From Lycium barbarum (Eukaryota > Streptophyta > Magnoliopsida > Solanales > Solanaceae), in the NCBI RefSeq assembly GCF_019175385.1, contig NC_083339.1, positions 29,231,637 to 29,295,636 of the forward strand: a stretch of DNA of 64,000 nt, in the 5' to 3' direction. Each line of letters begins with the position of its first letter. Within the stretch, counting starts at the first letter, position 1. The notes under the pieces are model-generated. The model saw nothing but the letters and a program-made list of their open reading frames with translations, searched no databases and was not told where the DNA came from. Positions 22,524 to 35,275 of the stretch are shown in pieces. Made by a program: the position numbers and the translations under genes.

Positions 22524-24560
22524 TGTTACACCTTAGAAAATTTCGCGCTACCAAGGTCGTAGCCAGCTTAGTATGGGCCTGAGGAAGAGCAAAGTTATGC
22601 AAGGATTAAGGAGAAATATTATATTATAAGAGTGTAATAATGGTACACATGACATTTGGAGACCATATGGGTTGAATTTGTTCATATGTCACTTGTCGAA
22701 AAGCCCTCGTTGCTGTAAGATAAGTGGGGCCCACACACCGGAGTTTTATAAAGGACATATGAAGCGATATATGAGTAGTACATGGAAAGTTGAGCAAGTC
22801 CTAAGAAGGACCCATAAGCCAAATATGGGCATAAGCCATCCAAAAGGACGATTTAAGGAAACATTTTCGGATGATCTGACTTGGAGGGGCCAAAACGCCA
22901 TTATAACTTTGGAATGTGAACAAACACTAAGAATAAAAGTTGTATACAATTTAAAGATATTTCCAACCATAGGTCATGGGACCTCACACGATATGGGGAT
23001 CAAGGTTTATGACCTTTTTACTGAACGAAACGACGCGGACAACTTCGGAAAAAGCTGTGAGTTCCACGACCCCTTTCACGGACCGTGAAACCTTCCACGG
23101 ACCGTATACTGGTCCGTGGAATACCCAACAGAGATGATGGTCTTCCGGTGGTGAACCACTACCTGTTCCACGAACCGTACAATATTCCACGGACCGTGGA
23201 AGTGTCCGTGGAAGTGCCGACGAGCTGAATAAGTTCTGATTATATATGTGTGATCCCACTTCCTTTATTTCATTTCACACACATTTATTCATCTCTCAAG
23301 ACCTCTAGAAGGTTCCCTACACTTCATCCACAAGAATTCAAAGGAAATTGATGATCAACTTCATCAAACCAACAAGAATAAAAAGTATGAAACCCATTAA
23401 AGCCGTCTACGTCAAGAAGTTTCAAAGGAAGTGAGTTAGGGTTTTTGGTGCAAGAAGAGTATTGCTACTCAAGGAGTGTTCCTACAATATCTAAGGTAAG
23501 TTTTATGATATTTTCATGATGTTTAAGATATTGAGAAGTTGAAACACTTGGATTGTTGAAGAATATAGAAAATGGGTCATAAATGTGGGAATAGTGTTAT
23601 TGTTGAGTAGTAGTTTGGAATGAATCATGAATATGGATATGTTGTGATTGTAAGTAGATTATGAATGACATTTAGAAAATGGAATGAGAATTATACGTGA
23701 AAGAACGTAATAGTGAATTATGACCATGATTATGGGAAATTGAAGTGAAATTGTGAAATTTGGATAATGTAGATAAATGATGATTGTTATTTTATGATAT
23801 TATGAATGACATTACGGATGTTTGGGAGTTTATATAGAATATGGGAAAAGTTGTATAAACAAAGGAAATGCTGCCCAATTTTCTTTAGCTTCAGTAAGCA
23901 CGTTCTTACAATCGCTTAGCTAATGTTAATGCGAATTGTTTTGAAGGTAAAAACGTGAGCATTAAAGGAGAACGAGCAAGCAATAGAGTAGTTAAACGAC
24001 AAAGGTATGTAAGGCTAGTCCCTTCTTTCTAGGGCATGAATCCTATAGTATGATGTTCCCTCCTTCTTCATGATTTTCCCTACGTATCAAAAACTATGAG
24101 TCTACGATTATAAAGAGCATCAAGATAAAGAAAAGAGATATGTTACGAACATGACGATACCGATGATGAATATAAATCTAGAAGTTCTAAAGCTAGGATA
24201 CGACATTTCTTACGGAACTAATGATCCTTATGTAACTTCTATGATATTATGTTCCCTACCTCTCCATGACTTTCTTATATTCCGGAACTACGAGTCAACA
24301 TCGATAGAGATCTTCTTATGAGATAAAGATGAGGAATGCGTCATGAATATGATAATAATGATGATGAGCTTAAGCCTAAAGATTATAAAGTCTATCATAC
24401 GATACTTATACGAAGTTCACGCTACGAATATGATATGGTTTTCCTTAGATTGTATTAAAATTCAAATGTATGTCTTATGAAAGGTTACGATAAGCCTATA
24501 AGATGTATGCGATGGTAATGATGATGATGAAATATACCGAGTCTTGTTATGATGTATGTG

Positions 24561-24656
24561 ATAATGTCGAGCCACTATGTGGCCGAATACGGATAATGTC
24601 GAGCCACTACGTGGACGAATACGGATAATGTCGAGCCACTACGTGGCCGAATACGG
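24561..24656 (+). repeat. 32-bp minisatellite, three units, in G LTR1
   Basis: Unit begins ataatgtcgagccactacgt and ends gaatacgg; each unit contains ccactacgtgg. The same array has three units in LTR2 and six in LTR3. Confidence 0.95.
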
Positions 24657-25001
24657 ATAATGTTTTGTGTGTATGAGCAGATACGGTACTACGATGATGA
24701 ACTATATGACATAATGATGATTCATGTACGACGATTATGTATATATGATATATTATGAAATGTATTCATCCTTAAAGGTCGCACAGGTTTTGCCTTCACC
24801 TTATGACTTATGATTTCTTTATCATGTTTATTTCATTCTTGTCTTACATACTCAGTATAATATTCGTACTGACGTCCGTTTTCTTTGGACGCTGTGTTCA
24901 TGCCCACAGGTAGACAGGGAGACGACGCAGACCTTTTGGAGCTATCAGCAGATTCGCAGGAGCAGTTCATTATTCCGGAGTGCCAATAGGGTTTATACTT
25001 T

Positions 25002-25004
<3 letters not shown>

Positions 25005-25044
<40 letters not shown>
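25005..25044. repeat. (TA)n microsatellite in G LTR1
   Basis: About 19 TA units after tttgtg; it is about 17 in LTR2 (30083-30118) and nearly absent in LTR3 (34414-34430). Confidence 0.95.
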
Positions 25045-25048
<4 letters not shown>

Positions 25049-25349
25049 TCTGGGAACGACGGGGTCTTGTCCCGTCCATATGTCTAGTACTCTAGTAGAG
25101 CCTCGTAGATACGTATGTGTGGGTAGTATGGTCTCACGATGCTACTATGGTGTATATGTTATTATTTTGATAGCCGAAGGGCGTATGTATATAAAAATCA
25201 ATCATGTTTTCAAATGAAAAATGATTGTCTTATGATTATGAGTTTATGAACGGTAAAGAAGTGTATGATGACTATGGCGAGTAAGGAAATGAGTGGTGCT
25301 CGGTGGTTAGCCCTGGGTACCCGTCACGGCCCCTAGTCGGGTCGTGAAA

Positions 25350-27585
25350 AAAGTGGTATCAGAGCAGTTCAGTCCTAGGATGTGTCTACGAGCCGTGTCT
25401 AGTAGAGTCTTCTTTATGGTGTGTTGCGCGCCACATATATAAACAGGAGGCTACAGGGCATTTAGGATGGTTACTCTTCTTTCATCTCTAAGATCATGCG
25501 ATAGAGCTAAGCCGTAGGAAATGAAATTCCTTATACTAACCCCTGATTGCAGCAGAAGAACGGTAATGATAGAAGAAAGTGATAGATGACATTGGAAGTT
25601 ACGGAGGTAAGCCCCTTTGTTGAGGCTACGTTATCGAAATATGTAATTATATGATGCTAAATTAATTGTCGTGGAGGTAAGTCAGTGCTCATATGACAGA
25701 GAAATTGATTAAATGTGTCTCTTGATGATAAGTTCAGTTATAAGTTGAGGACTAAGCAAATTGAATGGATCAGAACAAAGGTAAGCGACGGTACGAAAGC
25801 TGTGTGTCGAGTAAGGTAAGAATATTGAGATATGATTGAAATGTAAAGCTGAAGGATAAAAGAGAAAGTAAATAGGAAGAGGTAACAGGGCAGATCGCTA
25901 CAGGATCAGGTACATCTCGAAGTATGATATATGAGGTAAGTTTCGACATCTTTGTGCTTTTACTTGAAAGTGGGAGCCCTGTGTGGCTGAGATATGTCGT
26001 ACATATATATTAGCCCCGTGAGGCATTGTTGGTATTTGCTGCGTGCAGGCTTTGAGATAGTAAGCTTGTAATATGTCCTAACAAGAAAAGATGATGTGTA
26101 AAAGAGTAATGGCAGAATGAGATTAAGCTAGGAGTATCGTTAATGACTACAAGAGTTGAGTTGGATACTATTGAGTTGATAGTAACAGTAGTTATATGAT
26201 CGACATTGATACGGTAAAGAGAAATGCTTGGTAGTACTAAAACATGACATAGAAGAGAAAGGGTAAACCCAATAGAGTGTGATACTGAAGTATTGATTGG
26301 ATGGATAAGTACAAGTAAATTACGACAAGTCTATTAGCAAAATAAAGTATATGAAGTAATGAGTTGAAAAGAAACGATGGCCATAAGTTATGAGTTTACC
26401 ATGCGACGATAAAGCGATAAAGCCAGGCGATCATCAACGACAGATACAATATGATTAGTTTTGAAATCAATGTTGAGTACAACACAAGAGTAAAAAAGTA
26501 TAAGGCATAAGGGGTATTAGTTGCGCATTGACCCATAACTACCAGATGAGCTAAGTAAAATACATCCATGTTCGGATTGCTATGTCGGTTGTATTACTTG
26601 ATTACAAAACTGCAAGATGAGTATGTTAAGACTTCACACATGAATTATCGTAGCTATAAATTACGGGAAACAGCATGAATAAGATGTAGTATAGTAAGGG
26701 ATATATGAATTCAAGATTCGAAGGTGAGGTAACGGATCTGAGAATGGTACAAGTAAAATCCTTAAAGGGGGGAAGCGAGTAAAAAGAATACAAGTGTAGA
26801 GATTGGAACAATGGACCCTAAGATGTGACAGATATAGAATCTAAAACAAAGAGTGAGAGTTATGCAGAAATGAGTCTACTGACTAGTAAATAAACGAACA
26901 TAATCTGAGCAGGCATCTGAGGCTGTACTGGAAATCATCCGCGAAGACCTTAAACCACGTGACATTGAGAGAAAATAACTCAAGGGGTATTGTAAAGGAT
27001 GGCGATGTGATACTATAATAGAGACAAAGGCACTAATGGTAGAGTCATTGTTAATGATATTGCTATTTATAAGTGACAATGAAGAAAGAGACCTAAAGTT
27101 TCCTATAGTAGAACATAAGATACGATAATCAAGGAAAAATAAAAGAAGGAAGAGAGCATGACGAAATAAGTTACTACAGATAGACGAAAAAGTTTAGGCA
27201 CATGTAATCACCGAGCCTAGCCATGGCCGGGCACGCGAAACACCAAACTTTCGTGGTCGGGCATGCTATGTGAATGATATGCATATGAATATGACTATTG
27301 ATACGACGGGTAGATGAGTACGATTATGAATACGGATACGGGTGTGGATACTTGTATATGTATAGATAAGTATGTACACGAATCACGCAAGAACAATTAT
27401 GTAACTTGCAAGTATTTATACGCCGCCAATGAAACCAAGTGGGTACTTAAAAAGAGGAGTAAGAGGTAAGCAAGAATAGTGTGGTCATGATACTTCGGGT
27501 CAGTTGAAAGAAAATATATGGCAAAATTTTTGTAGGATTCCCGAGTGTTTAACATTCGAGGACGAATGTTCCCAAGGGGGAATAG
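25350..27585 (+). mobile_element. G internal domain, copy 1 (non-coding)
   Basis: 2,236 bp between LTR1 and LTR2. It starts with a primer-binding site complementary to initiator-methionine tRNA (TGGTATCAGAGCAG, 25354-25367), then a leader shared with element C (gtgtctagtagagtctt ... gcgccacat ... catttaggatg, 25395-25485). The rest has no gag, protease, RT or integrase on either strand; the longest ORFs are 83 aa or less. It ends with a perfect hairpin (27551-27570) and polypurine tract cccaagggggaatag. It needs proteins from another element to move. Confidence 0.85.
25354..25367 (+). promoter_or_regulatory. Primer-binding site, G copy 1
   Basis: TGGTATCAGAGCAG lies 4 bases after the LTR1 end. 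It complements the 3' end of plant initiator Met-tRNA, the usual primer for gypsy reverse transcription. Confidence 0.85.
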
Positions 27586-30079
27586 TGTTACACCTTAGAA
27601 AATTTCGCGCTACCAAGGTCGTAGCCAGCTTAGTATGGGCTTGAGGAAGAGCAAAGTTATGCGTAGATTAAGGAGAAATGTTCTATTATAAGAGTGTAAT
27701 AATGGTAAACACATGACATTTGGAGACCATATGGGTTGAATTTGTTCATATGTCACTTGTCGAAAAGCCCTCGTTGCTGTAAGATAAGTGGGGCCCACAC
27801 ACCGGAGTTTTATAAAGGACATATGAAGCGATATATGAGTAGTACATGGAAAGTTGAGCAAGTCCTAAGAAGGACCCATAAGCCAAATATGGGCATAAGT
27901 CATCTAAAAGGACGATTTAAGGAAACATTTTCGGATGATCTGACTTGGAGGGGCCAAAACGCCATTATAACTTTGGAATGTGGACAAACACTAAGAATAA
28001 AAGTTGTATACAATTTAAATATCTTTCCAACCATAGGTCATGGGACCTCACACGATATGGGGATCAAGGTTTATGACCTTTTTACTGAACGAAACGACGC
28101 GGACAACTTCGGAAAAAGCTGTGAGTTCCACGACCCCTTTCACGGACCGTGAAACCTTCCACGGACCGTATACTGGTCCGTGGAATACCCAAAAGAGATG
28201 ATGGTCTTCCGGTGGTGAACCACTACCTGTTCCACGAACCGTACAATATTCCACGGACCGTGGAAGTGTCCGTGGAAGTCCCGACGAGCTGAATAAGTTC
28301 TGATTATATATGTGTGATCCCACTTCCTTTATTTCATTTCACACACATTTATTCATCTCTCAAGACCTCTAGAAGGTTCCCTACACTTCATACACAAGAA
28401 TTCAAAGGAAATTGATGATCAACTTCATCAAACCAACAAGAATAAAAAGTATGAAACCCATTAAAGCCGTCTACGTCAAGAAGTTTCAAAGGAAGTGAGT
28501 AAGGGTTTTTGGTGCAAGAAGAGTATTGCTACTCAAGGAGTGTTCCTACAATATCTAAGGTAAGTTTTATGATATTTTCATGATGTTTAAGATATTGAGA
28601 AGTTGAAACACTTGGATTGTTGAAGAATATAGAAAATGGGTCATAAATGTGGGAATAGTGTTATTGTTGAGTAGTAGTTTGGAATGAATCATGAATATGG
28701 ATATGTTGTGATTGTAAGTAGATTATGAATGACATTTAGAAAATGGAATGAGAATTATACGTGAAAGAACGTAATAGTGAATTATGACCATGATTATGGG
28801 AAATTGAAGTGAAATTGTGAAATTTGGATAATGTAGATAAATGATGATTGTTATTTTATGATATTATGAATGACATTACGGATGTTTGGGAGTTTATATA
28901 GAATATGGGAAAAGTTGTATAAACAAAGGAAATGCTGCCCAATTTTCTTTAGCTTCAGTAAGCACGTTCTTACAATCGCTTAGCTAATGTTAATGCGAAT
29001 TGTTTTGAAGGTAAAAACGTGAGCATTAAAGGAGAACGAGCAAGCAATAGAGTAGTTAAACGACAAAGGTATGTAAGGCTAGTCCCTTCTTTCTAGGGCA
29101 TGAATCCTATAGTATGATGTTCCCTCCTTCTTCATGATTTTCCCTACGTATCAAAAACTATGAGTCTACGATTATAAAGAGCATCAAGATAAAGAAAAGA
29201 GATATGTTACGAACATGACGATACCGATGATGAATATAAATCTAGAAGTTCTAAAGCTAGGATACGACATTTCTTACGGAACTAATGATCCTTATGTAAC
29301 TTCTATGATATTATGTTCCCTACCTCTCCATGACTTTCTTATATTCCGGAACTACGAGTCAACATCGATAGAGATCTTCTTATGAGATAAAGATAAGGAA
29401 TGCGTCATGAATATGATAATAATGATGATGAGCTTAAGCCTAAAGATTATAAAGTCTATCATACGATACTTATACGAAGTTCACGCTACGAATATGATAT
29501 GGTTTTCCTTAGATTGTATTAAAATTCAAATGTATGTCTTATGAAAGGTTACGATAAGCCTATAAGATGTATGCGATGGTAATGATGATGATGAAATATA
29601 CCGAGTCTTGTTATGATGTATGTGATAATGTCGAGCCACTATGTGGCCGAATACGGATAATGTCGAGCCACTACGTGGACGAATACGGATAATGTCGAGC
29701 CACTACGTGGCCGAATACGGATAATGTTTTGTGTGTATGAGCAGATACGGTACTACGATGATGAACTATATGACATAATGATGTATATGCTATGATGATT
29801 CATGTACGACGATTATGTATATATGATATATTATGAAATGTATTCATCCTTAAAGGTCGCACAGGTTTTGCCTTCACCTTATGACTTATGATTTCTTTAT
29901 CATGTTTATTTCATTCTTGTCTTACATACTCAGTATAATATTCGTACTGACGTCCGTTTTCTTTGGACACTGTGTTCATGCCCACAGGTAGACAGGGAGA
30001 CGACGCAGACCTTTTGGAGCTATCAGCAGATTCGCAGGAGCAGTTCATTATTCCGGAGTGCCAATAGGGTTTATACTTT

Positions 30080-30122
<43 letters not shown>

Positions 30123-30423
30123 TCTGGGAACGACGGGGTCTTGTCCCGTCCATATGTCTAGTACTCTAGTAGAGCCTCGTAGATACGTATGTGTGGGTAG
30201 TATGGTCTCACGATGCTACTATGGTGTATATGTTATTATTTTGATAGCCGAAGGGCGTATGTATATAAAAATCAATCATGTTTTCAAATGAAAAATGATT
30301 GTCTTATGATTATGAGTTTATGAACGGTAAAGAAGTGTATGATGACTATGGCGAGTAAGGAAATGAGTGGTGCTCGGTGGTTAGCCCCGGGTACCCGTCA
30401 CGGCCCCTAGTCGGGTCGTGAAA
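27586..30423 (+). mobile_element. G LTR2
   Basis: 2,838 bp and nearly identical to LTR1 over its whole length; scattered single-base differences and a 17-base extra stretch near 29785. Palindromes are at 28123-28282, TATA at 28305-28312, the conserved box at 28927-28946, three minisatellite units at 29625-29720 and the twin hairpin at 29923-29988. Confidence 0.85.
29625..29720 (+). repeat. 32-bp minisatellite, three units, in G LTR2
   Basis: Same unit and same variant order as in LTR1 (tatgtggcc, tacgtggac, tacgtggcc), so LTR1 and LTR2 share a recent common copy. Confidence 0.95.
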
Positions 30424-32659
30424 AAAGTGGTATCAGAGCAGTTCAGTCCTAGGATGTGTCTACGAGCCGTGTCTAGTAGAGTCTTCTTTATGGTGTGTTG
30501 CGCGCCACATATATAAACAGGAGGCTACAGGGCATTTAGGATGGTTACTCTTCTTTCATCTCTAAGATCATGCGATAGAGCTAAGCCGTAGGAAATGAAA
30601 TTCCTTATACTAACCCCTGATTGCAGCAGAAGAACGGTAATGATAGAAGAAAGTGATAGATGACATTGAAAGTTACGGAGGTAAGCCCCTTTGTTGAGGC
30701 TACGTTATCGAAATATGTAATTATATGATGCTAAATTAATTGTCGTGGAGGTAAGTCAGTGCTCATATGACAGAGAAATTGATTAAATGTGTCTCTTGAT
30801 GATAAGTTCAGTTATAAGTTGAGGACTAAGCAAATTGAATGGATCAGAACAAAGATAAGCGACGGTACGAAAGCTGTGTGTCGAGTAAGGTAAGAATATT
30901 GAGATATGATTGAAATGTAAAGCTGAAGGATAAAAGAGAAAGTAAATAGGAAGAGGTAACAGGGCAGATCGCTACAGGATCAGGTACATCTCGAAGTATG
31001 ATATATGAGGTAAGTTTCGACATCTTTGTGCTTTTACTTGAAAGTGGGAGCCCTGTGTGGCTGAGATATGTCGTACATATATATTAGCCCCGTGAGGCAT
31101 TGTTGGTATTTGCTGCGTGCAGGCTTTGAGATAGTAAGCTTGTAATATGTCCTAACAAGAAAAGATGATGTGTAAAAGAGTAATGGCAGAATGAGATTAA
31201 GCTAGGAGTATCGTTAATGACTACAAGAGTTGAGTTGGATACTATTGAGTTGATAGTAACAGTAGTTATAAGATCGACATTGATACGGTAAAGAGAAATG
31301 CTTGGTAGTACTAAAACATGACATAGAAGAGAAAGGGTAACCCCAATAGAGTGTGATACTGAAGTATTGATTGGATGGATAAGTACAAGTAAATTACGAC
31401 AAGTCTATTAGCAAAATAAAGTATATGAAGTAATGAGTTGAAAAGAAACGATGGCCATAAGTTATGAGTTTACCATGCGACGATAAAGCGATAAAGCCAG
31501 GCGATCATCAACGACAGATACAATATGATTAGTTTTGAAATCAATGTTGAGTACAACACAAGAGTAAAAAAGTATAAGGCATAAGGGGTATTAGTTGCGC
31601 ATTGACCCATAACTACCAGATGAGCTAAGTAAAATACATCCATGTTCGGATTGCTATGTCGGTTGTATTACTTGATTACAAAACTGCAAGATGAGTATGT
31701 TAAGACTTCACACATGAATTATCGTAGCTATAAATTACGGGAAACAGCATGAATAAGATGTAGTATAGTAAGGGATATATGAATTCAAGATTCGAAGCTG
31801 AGGTAACGGATCTGAGAATGGTACAAGTAAAATCCTTAAAGGGGGGAAGCGTGTAAAAAGAATACAAGTGTAGAGATTGGAACAATGGACCCTAAGATGT
31901 GACAGATATAGAATCTAAAACAAAGAGTGAGAGTTATGCAGAAATGAGTCTACTGACTAGTAAATAAACGAACATAATCTGAGCAGGCATCTGAGGCTGT
32001 ACTGGAAATCATCCGCGAAGACCTTAAACCACGTGACATTGAGAGAAAATAACTCAAGGGGTATTGTAAAGGATGGCGATGTGATACTATAATAGAGACA
32101 AAGGCACTAATGGTAGAGTCATTGTTAATGATATTGCTGTTTATAAGTGACAATGAAGAAAGAGACCTAAAGTTTCCTATAGTAGAACATAAGATACGAT
32201 AATCAAGGAAAAATAAAAGAAGGAAGAGAGCATGACGAAATAAGTTACTACAGATAGACGAAAAAGTTTAGGCACATGTAATCACCGAGCCTAGCCAAGG
32301 CCGGGCACGCGAAACACCAAACTTTCGTTGTCGGGCATGCTATGTGAATGATATGCATATGAATATGACTATTGATACGACGGGTAGATGAGTACGATTA
32401 TGAATACGGATACGGGTGTGGATACTTGTATATGTATAGATAAGTATGTACACGAATCACGCAAGAACAATTATGTAACTTGCAAGTATTTATACGCCGC
32501 CAATGAAACCAAGTGGGTACTTAAAAAGAGGAGTAAGAGGTAAGCAAGAATAGTGTGGTCATGATACTTCGGGTCAGTTGAAAGAAAATATATGGCAAAA
32601 TTTTTGTAGGATTCCCGAGTGTTTAACATTCGAGGACGAATGTTCCCAAGGGGGAATAG
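30424..32659 (+). mobile_element. G internal domain, copy 2 (non-coding)
   Basis: Same length as copy 1 (2,236 bp), differing at only a few bases (for example caaagataag for caaaggtaag near 30855). Primer-binding site at 30428-30441; pre-PPT hairpin and polypurine tract end at 32659. No coding capacity. Confidence 0.85.
30428..30441 (+). promoter_or_regulatory. Primer-binding site, G copy 2
   Basis: TGGTATCAGAGCAG, identical to that of copy 1 and at the same 4-base spacing from the LTR end. Confidence 0.85.
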
Positions 32660-34735
32660 TGTTACACCTTAGAAAATTTCGCGCTACCAAGGTCGTAGCC
32701 AGCTTAGTATGGGCTTGAGGAAGAGCAAAGTTATGCGTAGATTAAGGAGAAAGGTTATATTATAAGAGTGTAATAATGGTAAACATATGACATTTGGAGA
32801 CCATATGGGTTGAATTGGTTCATATGTAACTTGGGGAAAAGCCCTCGTTGCTGTAAGCTAAGTGGGGCCCACACGCCGATTTTTTATAAAGGACATATGA
32901 AGAGATGTATGAGTAGTACATGGAAAGTTGAACAAGTCCCAAGAAGGACCCATAAGCCAAATATGGGCATAAGCCATCCAAAAGGACGATTTAAGGAAAC
33001 ATTTTCGAATGATCTGACTTGGATGGGACAAACGCCATTATAAGTTTAGAATTTGGACAAACACTAAGAATAAAAGTTGTAGATAATTTAAAGATATTTC
33101 CAAACGCCGTTACGGATGTTTGGGAGTTTATATAGAATATGGGAAAAGTTGTATAAACAAAGGAAATGCTGCCCAATTTTCTTTAGCTTCAGTAAGCACG
33201 TTCTTACAATCGCTTAGCTAATGTTAATGCGAATTGTTTTGAAGGTAAAGACGTGAGCATTAAAGGAGAACGAGCAAGCAATAGAGTAGTTAAACGACAA
33301 AGGTATGTAAGGCTAGTCCCTTCTTTCTAGGGCATGAATCCTATAGTATGATGTTCCCTCCTTCTTCATGATTTTCCCTACGTATCAAAAACTATGAGTC
33401 TACGATTATAAAGAGCATCAAGATAAAGAAAAGAGATATGTTACGAACATGACGATACCGATGATGAATATAAATCTAGAAGTTGTAAAGCTAGGATACG
33501 ACATTTCTTACGGAACTAATGATCCTTATGTAACTTCTATGATATTATGTTCCCTACCTCTCCATGACTTTCTTATATTCCGGAACTACGAGTCAACATC
33601 GATAGAGATCTTATTATGAGATAAAGATGAGGAATGCGTCATGAATATGATAATAATGATGATGAGCTTAAGCCTAAAGATTATAAAGTCTATCATACGA
33701 TACTTATACGAAGTTCACGCTACGAATATGATATGGTTTTCCTTAGATTGTATTAAAATTCAAATGTATGTCTTATGAAAGGTTACGATAAGCCTATAAG
33801 ATGTATGCGATGGTGATGATGATGATGAAATATACCGAGTCTTGTTATGATGTATGTGATAATGTCGAGCCACTACGTGGCCGAATACGGATAATGTCGA
33901 GCCACTACGTGGACGAATACGGATAATGTCGAGCCACTATGTGGCCGAATACGGATAATGTTGAGCCATTACGTGGCCGAATTCGGATAATATCGAGCCA
34001 TTACGTGGCCGAATACGGATAATGTCGAGCCACTACGTGGCCGAATACGGATAATGTTTTGTGCGTATGAGCAGATATGGTACTACGATGATGAACTATA
34101 TGATATAATGATGTATACGCTATGATGATTCATGTATGACGATTATGTATATATGATATATGTATGAAATGCATTCATCCTTAAAGGTCGCGCAGGTTTT
34201 GCCTTCACCTTATGACATATGATTTCTTTATCAGGTTTATTTCATTCATGTCTTACATACTCAGTACAATATTTGTACTGACGTCTGTTTTCTTTGGACG
34301 CTGTGTTCATGCCCACAGGTAGACAGGGAGACGGCGCAGACCTTTAGGAGCTATCAGCAGATTCGCAGGAGCACTCCATTATTCCGGAGTGCCAATCGGG
34401 TTTATACTTTTGTGCATATATATATGTATATGTATTCTGGGCACGACGGGGTCTTGTCTCGTCCATATGTCTAGTACTCTAGTAGAGGCTCGTAGATACG
34501 TATGTATGGGTAGTATGGTCTCACGATGCTACTATGGTGTATATATTATTATTTTGATAGCCGAAGGGTGTATGTATGTAAAAATCAATTATGTTTTCAA
34601 ATGAAAAATGATTGTCTTATGATTATGAGTTTATGAACGGTAAAGAAGTGTATGATGACTATGGCGAGTAGGAAATAAGTGGTGCTCGGTGGTTAGCCCC
34701 GGGTACCCGTCACGGCTCCTAGTCGGGTTGTGATA
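32660..34735 (+). mobile_element. G LTR3 (deleted promoter)
   Basis: 2,076 bp. Collinear with LTR1/2 except for an internal deletion of about 850 bp at 33105 (tttccaaacgc joined to cgttacggatg), which removes the palindrome cluster, the TATA box and the putative transcription start. It is more diverged than LTR1 and LTR2 are from each other, has six minisatellite units (33859-34050), and ends gggttgtgata before the agatg target duplication. Confidence 0.85.
33859..34050 (+). repeat. 32-bp minisatellite, six units, in G LTR3
   Basis: Six head-to-tail units with point variants (gagccattacg, gaattcgg). This is double the number in LTR1 and LTR2. Confidence 0.95.
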
Positions 34736-34740
34736 AGATG

Positions 34741-35275
34741 TCCCCAACCAAGATGAGATTATCAGCCACCGAGGACTCTGACATCATCTGGTGATCGAAG
34801 TGGTACTTCTCAAAAGGGCGATGCTCAGTCAGGCCGCGGTGGTTCTCAGGGTTCTAGAGGTGGAACGTAGGAAGTTAGAGGAGGGTCCCAGAGTTCGTGA
34901 GGGGGATCGCATACTGGACATGGTGAGGCCCATTGTTACTCATTTTTGGGTTGGCCCGAGGCAGAGGCCTTAGATGCTATTATTTCAGGTACCATTTCTG
35001 TCCGTCATAAAGCAGCATCTATGTTATTTGATCCCGGATCCACCTATTCGTATGTATCTGCATTTCATGCCGTTGGTTGGGATTTACCTTGTGATAGCAT
35101 AGATAAACCTATTTAGGTGTCTACTCCGGTCGGAGATTTTGTGATTGTTGATCGAGTTTACCGGTCTTGTTTAGTTACTTTTATGGGTATCACACTTGGG
35201 TAGATTTGATGATTCTCGATATGATGGACTTTGATATTATATTGGGGATGTCCTAGCTTTCTCTTTGTCACGTAA
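34741..35275 (+). pseudogene. Protease region of element F
   Basis: The frame that leaves gag at 22523 continues directly from the target duplication, starting with the last cysteine of the zinc knuckle. It crosses a Gly/Ser-rich linker with three stops, then reaches LFDPGSTYSYVS (about 35020-35058), the aspartic protease active-site region in the DPGST form common in this gypsy group. Further on come STPVGDF and MDFDIILGM. A TAG at about 35115 and a frameshift near 35205 inactivate it. Confidence 0.8.

Larger units (their letters stand above)
22524..25349 (+). mobile_element. G LTR1
   Basis: 2,826 bp from tgttacaccttag to tcgggtcgtgaaa. It contains ccacggaccgtgg palindromes (23061-23220), a TATA box (23241-23248), the GGAAATGCTGCCCAATTTT box (23862-23884), a 32-bp minisatellite with three units (24561-24656), the twin hairpin (24845-24910) and a (TA)n tract. 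ORFs of 74-138 aa that recur in LTR2 are non-coding repeats of the same DNA. Confidence 0.85.
22524..34735 (+). mobile_element. G array: LTR-internal-LTR-internal-LTR non-autonomous retrotransposon
   Basis: Three LTRs (22524-25349, 27586-30423, 32660-34735) separated by two near-identical internal domains. The whole 12,212 bp lies inside one 5-bp target duplication, agatg (22519-22523 and 34736-34740), within the gag gene of F. Each internal domain has a TGGTATCAGAGCAG primer-binding site and a polypurine tract but no gag-pol. Period is 5,062 bp for the first unit and 5,074 bp for the second. This is a LARD/TRIM-like element expanded by unequal LTR recombination or formed before insertion. 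Confidence 0.85.

Noticed and set aside
22672..23088. 138-aa ORF (MNLFICHLSKSPRCC...) that recurs almost unchanged at 27736-28152
   Set aside because: Recurrence comes from the duplicated G LTR. It lies in the LTR upstream of the TATA box and overlaps a minus-strand ORF just as long; no domain.
26626..27079. ORFs of 61-67 aa on the minus strand in the G internal domain (and copies at 31700-32153)
   Set aside because: Short, no domain, and repeated only because the internal domain is duplicated. They do not supply a gag or pol.
33859..34050. Regular 32-bp repeat that could suggest a CRISPR array
   Set aside because: No distinct spacers: the whole unit repeats head to tail. It is a minisatellite in a plant LTR.
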